From: Spirochaetota bacterium
Lineage (GTDB): Bacteria > Spirochaetota > UBA4802 > JAFGJZ01
Reading direction: 5' to 3'
Assembly: GCA_023396615.1 (NCBI GenBank)
Contig: JAEWVM010000099.1
Location: 1-14,563 of the forward strand
Length of the DNA stretch: 14,563 nt
Of the stretch, positions 1 through 5,345 are shown piece by piece. The number at the start of each line of letters is the position of its first letter. The first letter of the stretch is position 1. The notes under the pieces were generated by a model. That model was not told the origin of the DNA. It searched no databases and worked only from the letters and a program-made list of their open reading frames with translations. Both the position numbers and the translations under genes were made by a program.

Positions 1-327
1 ACTGAAACGCACTGTATTCTTTATCCTTTGCTTAATTTATATTCAATTAAAAGATATGATAAGTACTATTATAGTGAAGAAATTTCATCAAAAATTAGAT
101 CCGGATTATTGGAGAGAGGCAAAGTAATTAAGTTTTTAAATCAATACAAAGAATTGATTGTAGATGTTGCAAAAAAAGATCAAGTAAATGATGAAGAAAA
201 AAAAGTAATAAGAAAAGTCATAGCAATGCTGGATGACAATGCTGCTGCAGTAGAGTATGAATCGGTTAACATTGAGAATATTCCTGAAATAATGAAGTAT
301 TTGGGTGTTAACTTTAAAGATATCTGA
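1..327 (+). CDS. C-terminal fragment of an unidentified protein, possibly PP-loop/sugar-amidotransferase-like (partial)
   Basis: The frame is open from the first base to a TGA at 325-327, so this is the 3' end of a gene that starts outside the window. A TTG at 28 could be read as a start, but the frame continues upstream with protein-like residues (TETHCILYP), which favours a truncated gene. The visible 108 residues are rich in Lys, Ile, Tyr and Glu and predicted mostly helical. The stretch ETHC followed by a Tyr-rich segment and then SSKIRSGLLERGKVIKFL weakly resembles the C-terminal part of PP-loop ATPases of the N-acetyl-sugar amidotransferase kind, where a basic (I/V)RxGxLxR helix is common. 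That is recollection of family style, not a proven match. The segment is visibly more AT-rich than the genes after it, as surface-polysaccharide genes often are. Function should be treated as unknown. Confidence 0.6.
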   Translation, partial: TETHCILYPLLNLYSIKRYDKYYYSEEISSKIRSGLLERGKVIKFLNQYKELIVDVAKKDQVNDEEKKVIRKVIAMLDDNAAAVEYESVNIENIPEIMKYLGVNFKDI

Positions 328-371
328 TTGGTAATGGCGATAAATACAGTTTTTTTGTAAACAAGTAATGC

Positions 372-392
372 AAGCAGTTTGTCTTTTTGCTT
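372..392 (+). terminator. Weak possible hairpin after the partial gene
   Basis: AAGCAG at 372-377 can pair with TTGCTT at 387-392 (six pairs, one of them G-U) around a T-rich loop, followed by ATTTTC. The stem is short and the T-run imperfect, so this is at best a weak intrinsic terminator for the gene ending at 327. The rest of 328-435 shows nothing I can name; in particular I do not see a c-di-GMP riboswitch core. Confidence 0.2.
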
Positions 393-435
393 ATTTTCAA
401 AATATTCGAAATGCCGAAGGGAGATAACTGATATT

Positions 436-465
436 ATGATTGATTATTTTCATGGGATAATGTAG
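436..465 (+). CDS. Possible short upstream ORF (MIDYFHGIM) before the EAL gene
   Basis: AAGGGAG at 417-423 is the only good Shine-Dalgarno sequence upstream of the EAL gene. The first ATG after it, at 436, opens a nine-codon frame that ends in TAG at 463-465. The EAL gene's ATG (478) is in the same frame 12 bases later and has no Shine-Dalgarno sequence of its own. The 12-base spacing from the AAGGGAG to the ATG is long but usable. The peptide could be a leader whose translation delivers ribosomes to the EAL start by termination-reinitiation. It could equally be chance, or the TAG could be a sequence error or mutation shortening a longer N-terminus. Confidence 0.3.
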   Translation: MIDYFHGIM

Positions 466-477
466 AATCATCCGGAT

Positions 478-1806
478 ATGAACAAAAGAAACATTTATAT
501 TTCCGGAAAAGCATCACTGAAAAGAATTGTCTATCAGATAGTTTCGGAAATGCCGGGAATAAACTGTCCTGATTCCGTTATGTCTTCAGATATGATTGTT
601 TTCTGTGCTGATAAAGATTATGATATATCATCCATTCCCATACAGGATATCGATGCTTTGAAAAAAGGGATTCCTGCGGTTTTGTTATCATACGGCGCTC
701 CTTTTTCAACATTGCTCGATTTTATAAGAATGGGAGTTTTCAGTTTTATCAGCCTGCCTGCGAATGCTTCTCATGTCAGAAAGGAAATAGCCAGAATTAT
801 CTCATATGATTCTTCCTGCACAGGTGAAGAATATGACCTTGAACTTGATACGGAGAATGAATCCGTTCACGTAAAATTTAACTGCAAATCGATTTCAAAT
901 TTTATTATATCATCGCTGAATAATATTCACGAACAAGGAGCCCTTGTTTCAAAACTTGTAACACGTCATACAAAAGTTACAGGTGAAATATCACATGCGT
1001 TAGATATTCCTGAAGAAATATCGGATGAAGAAAATATGGTCAAAAAAAAGGTTTTGTCTGCAATAGATGAAGACCGTGTTATTGTGAATTATCAGCCGAT
1101 AATTTCTCTTGCTCACAAAAAATGCAGCGGTTTTGAGGCACTATCCAGAATTATTTCCGAAAACGGTGAAATTATTCCTCCTGATCTTTTTATTCCGGTT
1201 GCTGAAAAAAGCGGAATAATCGGAAAGCTGACGCGGCATATGATAAAGAAAGTTTGTTCTGATATTGCTGAAGGAATAAAAACCGGATTTCCTGAAGAGT
1301 TCAGGATAAGCGTTAATATTTCAGCCAAGGAATTTCTTAACGAGGATATAGTCGATTTTATCGAAAATGAGGTTTCGCACAATTCAATTAAGACAAAATA
1401 TCTGGCGTTTGAAATAACTGAAAGTGCATTCATGGAAGATATGGCAAAATCAAATATCACCTTGCTCCGCCTTAAAAAAGACGGTCATCTCATTTACATG
1501 GACGATTTCGGGACAGGTTATTCTTCGCTCAGCTATCTTCAGCATTTTCCTGTTGATATCATTAAAATTGACAAGTCATTTGTAAAATGGATGCATGTTG
1601 ACGAGCAGAGTGAGCATATTGTAAAATCAATTGTCGGTCTGGCGCACGGGCTTCAGATGAAAATTGTTGCCGAGGGAGCCGAGGACGCGGAACATGTATC
1701 GATGCTTTCAGAATTCGGCTGTGAATATTCACAGGGGTATATTCATTCAAAGCCTATTCCGTTCGCCGAAGCCGCTGTTTTTATAAAGAATTATTCTCTC
1801 GAATAA
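478..1806 (+). CDS. Pseudo-receiver–EAL domain c-di-GMP phosphodiesterase
   Basis: A 442-residue protein predicted to hydrolyse cyclic di-GMP to pGpG in the cytoplasm. The EAL domain spans about residues 195-440. The catalytic and metal-binding set is intact: Glu220 (of E-A-L 220-222), Asn280 (VNIS), Glu312 (FEITE), Asp342-Asp343 (DDFGTG), Lys363 (IKID), Glu399 (VAEGAE) and Gln419 (SQGY). An active phosphodiesterase is therefore likely. Residues 1 to about 110 have the length and strand/helix rhythm of a response-regulator receiver, but the phosphorylation residues are gone: SG replaces the acidic pair at 9-10, Cys43 sits where the acceptor Asp should be, and Leu93 replaces the conserved Lys before Pro. 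It thus resembles a phosphorylation-independent pseudo-receiver. Residues about 115-195 are a helical linker. No transmembrane segment is seen. The ATG at 478 is the first in-frame start after a stop at 463-465 and lacks a clear Shine-Dalgarno. A CheY-like gene follows 84 bases downstream on the same strand. Confidence 0.93.
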   Translation: MNKRNIYISGKASLKRIVYQIVSEMPGINCPDSVMSSDMIVFCADKDYDISSIPIQDIDALKKGIPAVLLSYGAPFSTLLDFIRMGVFSFISLPANASHVRKEIARIISYDSSCTGEEYDLELDTENESVHVKFNCKSISNFIISSLNNIHEQGALVSKLVTRHTKVTGEISHALDIPEEISDEENMVKKKVLSAIDEDRVIVNYQPIISLAHKKCSGFEALSRIISENGEIIPPDLFIPVAEKSGIIGKLTRHMIKKVCSDIAEGIKTGFPEEFRISVNISAKEFLNEDIVDFIENEVSHNSIKTKYLAFEITESAFMEDMAKSNITLLRLKKDGHLIYMDDFGTGYSSLSYLQHFPVDIIKIDKSFVKWMHVDEQSEHIVKSIVGLAHGLQMKIVAEGAEDAEHVSMLSEFGCEYSQGYIHSKPIPFAEAAVFIKNYSLE

Positions 1807-1890
1807 AATGCGCAGACTTTATCACTTTGCTGTTTTTCAGCTGATTGAAGAACTGTTTCTGCCGATAATAACAATAAATAAGAGGATTTT

Positions 1891-2247
1891 ATGGCTAAAA
1901 TTATGATAGTGGATGATTCAAAATTTATGAGAGGGATCATCCGTGCTGCACTTGAAGAGGGCGGGCACACTGTTATTGCCGAGGCTGAAAACGGTAATGA
2001 TGCAGTTGAATTTTATAAACAGCACAAGCCCGATGTCGTCACAATGGATGTAACAATGTGGGGAAAGGACGGAGTTGAAGCTCTGGAAGATATTACGAAA
2101 TTTGACGCTGATGCGAAAATTATAATGGTATCGGCTTTGAATGAAACCACTATGAAGGGGACACGTTCAAGCGTTAATGCCAAGGCTTATCTGACAAAAC
2201 CATTTACGAAAGAACAGCTTCTATCGGCTGTAAACAGTCTTGTATGA
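1891..2247 (+). CDS. Single-domain CheY-like response regulator
   Basis: A 118-residue stand-alone receiver domain. Asp8-Asp9 form the acidic pocket, Asp53 is the predicted phosphoacceptor, Ser81 is the switch Ser/Thr, Tyr100 occupies the CheY Tyr106 position, and Lys103-Pro104 is the conserved Lys-Pro. All functional residues are present, so it should accept phosphate from a histidine kinase. With no output domain, it must act by binding a partner. One oddity is that the proline normally found four residues after the phosphorylated Asp (xMP) is a tryptophan (DVTMW, Trp57), followed by GKDG. The start is set by AAGAGG about six bases upstream of the ATG. The stop codon overlaps the start of the next gene (ATGA at 2244-2247), so the two are almost certainly translated together. 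No chemotaxis genes are in view, so a motility role is only one possibility. Confidence 0.95.
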   Translation: MAKIMIVDDSKFMRGIIRAALEEGGHTVIAEAENGNDAVEFYKQHKPDVVTMDVTMWGKDGVEALEDITKFDADAKIIMVSALNETTMKGTRSSVNAKAYLTKPFTKEQLLSAVNSLV

Positions 2248-3311
2248 GTTCTGAGTACTTAAGGCTTTATGAAAAGGATTCTGATTCTGATTCTGCTTTT
2301 TTTCTGAGTCACGGCGGAATATATTACTATATTTCAAACTCCGACAAGTATTCCCTGAAAGGACAGAACTTTATTATCGGAGCTTCTGAGCTGATAATGT
2401 CTAAAGCAATCGGACAGCCTGTTTTGAGACAGGAAACGGTTCTTCTTGACAAAGACGCTTCTGTAAAAAAAATTCCTGCGGATAAGTTTTACGAAAGTCT
2501 GGATCAGTTTTCTTTTATAATGAATCTTTCTATGGTAATAGCCCGTCAAGTGGTTCTGACGAATAAAATAATACAGGAAAACCGCAAACTATTGACGGCA
2601 GAATCGAAATCTCCACAGCAGGTTTGTCTTGAATATTATAAAATAATATCCGTGATTCTGGAAGAGTACGAAAAGCGCAAGCTTCCTTGGCTGAAGGATA
2701 TTCTATCGAAGTATCATGCCAGTCTTGTTTTTAAAAAGGGTGAAATATATTTTAAAACCGCACAGCCTGTGAAGATAGAGTCTGCGGCTTCGTTTTCGGA
2801 TAAGATGATAGAGTATCCGAAATCGGCCGTTATTTTTTCGCAGGGAGAACTCGGACGTGAAATGTTTATTCTTCAAAGGGGATCAGTTGAAGTTCTGATA
2901 GGTGAAAGCCGCGTTGCTGTTATTGATGAACCGGGCAGTGCAATTGGTGAAATTGCCCTTCTTCTCGGTGAAAACAGAAGCGCGACACTCTGTGCAATGA
3001 ATAATGTGGTTCTAACCAAGATTACGCAGAATGATCTCAAGGATATTTCCGGAAGCGGCAGTTCGCTTTTTTTTGAAATTGCCAAATCGCTTTCGCAGAA
3101 ACATATAAATAATATAGCAAGCATTCATACAATAAATGAATCTGTAATTTCGCGGAACCTCGGTTTCGATGATGAAGAATTGCGCAAGAAAAAGCAGAAT
3201 GATCAGCGTGCGGAAATGGAGCTTTCGAGTCTGAAGAAAGTTGTATCCGATGCCTTTTTTAAAAAGGATGCTTTTTTTCTTAAGGAAAGGATTGGAGATC
3301 TGATTGATTAA
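2244..3311 (+). CDS. Cyclic nucleotide-binding domain protein, probably with tandem CNB folds
   Basis: A 355-residue soluble protein. The C-terminal cyclic-nucleotide-binding domain lies at about residues 180-295. It shows the typical GELGREMFILQRG strand (201-213) and a phosphate-binding cassette with Gly235-Glu236, hydrophobic ALLL, and Arg245-Ser246-Ala247. The Glu-to-Arg spacing of nine is as in protein kinase A regulatory subunits, and these residues normally contact the ribose and phosphate of cAMP or cGMP, so ligand binding is likely. Residues about 1-120 look like a second, degenerate CNB fold: an IIGASELIM strand and a long helix after ADKFYESL, but no cassette Glu/Arg pair. After the second domain there is a charged helical tail and no helix-turn-helix, so this is not a CRP-type transcription factor. 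The ATG overlaps the CheY-like stop by four bases, arguing for co-translation and perhaps interaction. The ligand (cAMP, cGMP or another cyclic nucleotide) cannot be told from sequence. Confidence 0.88.
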   Translation: MSSEYLRLYEKDSDSDSAFFLSHGGIYYYISNSDKYSLKGQNFIIGASELIMSKAIGQPVLRQETVLLDKDASVKKIPADKFYESLDQFSFIMNLSMVIARQVVLTNKIIQENRKLLTAESKSPQQVCLEYYKIISVILEEYEKRKLPWLKDILSKYHASLVFKKGEIYFKTAQPVKIESAASFSDKMIEYPKSAVIFSQGELGREMFILQRGSVEVLIGESRVAVIDEPGSAIGEIALLLGENRSATLCAMNNVVLTKITQNDLKDISGSGSSLFFEIAKSLSQKHINNIASIHTINESVISRNLGFDDEELRKKKQNDQRAEMELSSLKKVVSDAFFKKDAFFLKERIGDLID

Positions 3312-3322
3312 AAAATCAGATC
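3297..3322. terminator. Inverted repeat spanning both convergent stop codons
   Basis: GATCTGATT (3297-3305) and AATCAGATC (3314-3322) are perfect 9-base inverted arms around an 8-base A-rich loop. The repeat covers the TAA of the CNB gene (3309-3311) and the TGA of the convergent corA (3316-3318), which are only four bases apart. It could serve as a shared transcription end or RNA 3' stability hairpin. There is no proper T-run after either arm, so a classical intrinsic terminator is doubtful. Confidence 0.4.
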
Positions 3323-4239
3323 CAGTCTTTCCATTTGAAGATATAGTATGTTCCGACACCGAGACCGATTAATCCGACAAGGAATAACAGATAAGATATC
3401 GGCCAGTTGTTAGGGCCTGTCATCATTGACCATTCGCTCATTCCGCCGATACCGGTTAGCATTGTCAATGGCATGAATATTGTGGTTATGACTGTGAGAC
3501 GTCTCATAACGGAACTCAGTTTGTCGCTTGCGATTGAGTTTCTGGCTGTAATCATGACAGATAGAATTTCTGAATATGTCCGCGAAAGATTTCTGCACTG
3601 ATTGTTTTCAATGATCATATCATCAAGAAGCTCTATGTTTTCTTCTGTGAACGAAAACTTGTTTGAATAGAATTTGATTTTTTCTATTACCGATGAGTTT
3701 GAATTAATTCCTGTGAGGTAATATACCAGGGACTTTTCGAGTGTGTAAAGATGCATCATGTATTTGCTGTCTGTGCTGGATTCAATCTTCTGCTCAATCG
3801 AATCCGAAATCATATTGATGACTTTCAGGTGACCCAGAAAATGAGAAATAGTCGCATAAATAAGTTTTAGAAAAGCTTCGTTAAGCGAGTCGACTTTTTG
3901 AGACTGTTTGTCTTCAAACATCTGAATTTCGTCCGGCTGGACTATTACAATTCTATCTTTAAAATAAAAGACGCCGAACGATGTAACTTTAAAAAGAAGA
4001 TTATCGTTTGTTGAATAATTTTTCGGTCTTTTGAAAATAACGACTGTATGATCTTCTTCGAATTCGAGACGGCTTATTTCATCGGGGTCAAGGGCCGAAT
4101 TGAGATTGTGTTCGTCAATGTTGTGTTTATTGAGAAGTTCTTCTTTTTCAGCATGATCGGGATTGAGGTATATGATAATCTTGCCGTTTTCATCGGAAGG
4201 GGCGATTCTGCCTTCCGCAATAGTCAAAAATTTTTTCAT
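3316..4239 (-). CDS. corA: CorA-family divalent metal ion transporter (GMS variant)
   Basis: A 307-residue protein, close to the usual length of about 316 residues for CorA channels, which move Mg2+ (some members Co2+, Ni2+ or Zn2+) across the inner membrane as pentamers. The N-terminal 240 residues form the cytoplasmic domain, ending in a long helix. Two C-terminal membrane helices follow, at about 245-263 and 279-303, and a basic tail FKWKDWI like the usual CorA end. The selectivity-loop motif, normally GMN right after the first helix, here reads GGMS (265-268) followed by an EWSMMTGPNNW loop. This pattern recurs in a CorA subfamily as I recall it, so ion choice may differ. I chose the ATG at 4239 because AAAGGG lies just upstream and the protein then begins MKKFLTIAEG as expected. 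The frame stays open to 4434, but that extension is non-CorA-like and would cover the promoter region. It converges on the CNB gene with a 4-base gap. Confidence 0.88.
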   Translation of the reverse strand: MKKFLTIAEGRIAPSDENGKIIIYLNPDHAEKEELLNKHNIDEHNLNSALDPDEISRLEFEEDHTVVIFKRPKNYSTNDNLLFKVTSFGVFYFKDRIVIVQPDEIQMFEDKQSQKVDSLNEAFLKLIYATISHFLGHLKVINMISDSIEQKIESSTDSKYMMHLYTLEKSLVYYLTGINSNSSVIEKIKFYSNKFSFTEENIELLDDMIIENNQCRNLSRTYSEILSVMITARNSIASDKLSSVMRRLTVITTIFMPLTMLTGIGGMSEWSMMTGPNNWPISYLLFLVGLIGLGVGTYYIFKWKDWI

Positions 4240-4291
4240 GCCTATACCCTTTGCCGGAAGTATGCCGTATTGCCTGTCTGCAAGCTTCGTA

Positions 4292-4320
4292 AGGCTAAAG
4301 ACAATGCCGTAATACGTCAA
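4292..4320 (-). promoter_or_regulatory. Candidate promoter for corA
   Basis: On the minus strand TTGACG (4320-4315) is followed after 17 bases by TAGCCT (4297-4292). The -35 is good and the -10 poor. It would give a leader of roughly 45 bases before the ATG at 4239. An 8-base direct repeat ATGCCGTA lies in this leader and promoter region (4262-4269 and 4304-4311). I do not recognise an M-box Mg2+ riboswitch. Confidence 0.3.
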
Positions 4321-4360
4321 GGTTAATATTATCGGTATTTTATGAAAGCAGGCAGAAAAA

Positions 4361-4390
4361 TTGAAATCAATATTCAGCAGACGGTTTAAT
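4361..4390 (+). promoter_or_regulatory. Candidate promoter for the small membrane protein–sanA pair
   Basis: TTGAAA (4361-4366), an 18-base spacer and TTTAAT (4385-4390) match the housekeeping sigma consensus in five of six positions each. Transcription would begin near 4397, about 60 bases before the GTG at 4458. The region 4240-4457 is otherwise non-coding and lies between divergent genes. Confidence 0.4.
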
Positions 4391-4457
4391 GAAAATATGC
4401 TTGTAAGGGCTTTCCGTACATTGAAACGTGTCAATATTAGTATTTCCGGAGGTTATT

Positions 4458-4649
4458 GTGAAGATTTCACCTTTTTTGAGACGTATTATGCTGATAGTGA
4501 TTGCTGTTGCTTTTATCTCTCTGGGTTTGGCCGGACATTTTTTCGGCATTCATTTGCCGAAAAGAATTGAAAGCACTGTTGATATTGTTCTTTTGATTGC
4601 GGCTTTTGTTATTTTTTTCAGCGGCCGGAGAAAGGCTGATGACAAGTAA
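4458..4649 (+). CDS. Small two-helix membrane protein, unknown function
   Basis: A 63-residue hydrophobic protein with a basic N-terminus (KISPFLRR), a first membrane helix at about residues 10-30 and a second at about 41-56, ending in a charged tail GRRKADDK. The start is the GTG at 4458, because a strong GGAGG lies at 4448-4452 with five bases of spacing. The in-frame GTG ten codons upstream (4428) lacks one and would place the Shine-Dalgarno inside the gene. Its last 11 bases overlap the start of the SanA-family gene, so the two are translationally coupled. I do not recognise the family. The membrane location and coupling suggest a helper of the SanA-like protein or another envelope role, which is inference. 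Confidence 0.7.
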   Translation: MKISPFLRRIMLIVIAVAFISLGLAGHFFGIHLPKRIESTVDIVLLIAAFVIFFSGRRKADDK

Positions 4650-5271
4650 ATCGTTAAAAATACCGGTACTCGTTTTAATGCCGGTTTTTTTTATGATTTT
4701 ATTTCTTTGGTTTACTCCGAATTTGTTTTCGTATGAAGACAGGATCTATGCTTCAGCCGATGCCGCTTCATCTTATGATTTAATTATTCTATTCGGTGCA
4801 AGAGTTTATTCTAATGGAGAACTTTCCCCGGTTGTGCGGCAAAGAGCAGATGCGGCATGTATGCTCTATTTGACAAAGAATGCGGCAATTCTCGTAAGCG
4901 GAAACGGGAAGCATGAAGTAGATTCTATTTCAAAATATCTTGCACTAAAAAATATTCCTCATGAATTTATCAGAAAGGATTATTCCGGCTGTGATACTCA
5001 TGACACTCTGAAAACGCTTGAAAAATATAAAAATGAGAAAATGACAGCAGTATCGCAATTGTTTCATCTTTATAGAATAATTGATATGGCGCATGATTAT
5101 GGCTATGATATTTCCGGTTTTGCCGCAGATAAGGCTGTTAAGTATGAAGAAAATATTACTTTTTATGAGAAGCTTTATATACGTGTACAAAGACGTTTCC
5201 GTAACGCAATTCTTTTCTGGATTTATAGAATGAATTTGTATGACCGTGCTTCTTCTTTATATAATGGTTGA
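4639..5271 (+). CDS. sanA: SanA/YdcF-family (DUF218) inner-membrane protein
   Basis: A 210-residue protein with one N-terminal membrane helix (about 8-25) and a DUF218 domain from about 46 to 190, probably in the periplasm. Motifs match the SanA branch: the DLIILFGARV strand (47-56), SPVVRQR (63-69), the VSGNG loop (86-90), CDTHDT (118-123) and SQLFHLYR (139-146). Escherichia coli SanA is linked to the envelope barrier, its loss causing vancomycin sensitivity at high temperature; the biochemical activity of the family is not settled. The chosen start is the ATG at 4639, preceded by GGAGAAAGG (4627-4635). It overlaps the small membrane gene by 11 bases. The upstream ATG at 4597 would add 14 residues and lacks a comparable ribosome binding site. 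The basic C-terminal segment RVQRRFRN and a following hydrophobic stretch may contact the membrane. Confidence 0.82.
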   Translation: MTSKSLKIPVLVLMPVFFMILFLWFTPNLFSYEDRIYASADAASSYDLIILFGARVYSNGELSPVVRQRADAACMLYLTKNAAILVSGNGKHEVDSISKYLALKNIPHEFIRKDYSGCDTHDTLKTLEKYKNEKMTAVSQLFHLYRIIDMAHDYGYDISGFAADKAVKYEENITFYEKLYIRVQRRFRNAILFWIYRMNLYDRASSLYNG

Positions 5272-5345
5272 GGTTTTAGCGCTTTTTTATTACAATGCCC
5301 AGATAAACATGAAATTTTCCGGAGACTTATTGACGGTTTAATAAT

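Noticed and set aside
328..477. A c-di-GMP riboswitch before the EAL gene
   Set aside because: The position would suit one, but neither the conserved GEMM core nor its tetraloop-receptor pattern can be found.
1808..1906. A 32-codon ORF between the EAL and CheY-like genes
   Set aside because: It has no Shine-Dalgarno, runs into the CheY-like gene out of frame, and has no recognisable protein character.
4240..4320. An M-box Mg2+ riboswitch in the corA leader
   Set aside because: The leader is only about 45 bases if the promoter call is right, far too short, and no conserved M-box elements are seen.
4240..4434. Upstream extension of corA to a start at 4434
   Set aside because: The extra 65 residues do not resemble CorA, would span the divergent promoter region, and the ATG at 4239 has a good Shine-Dalgarno and the expected N-terminus.
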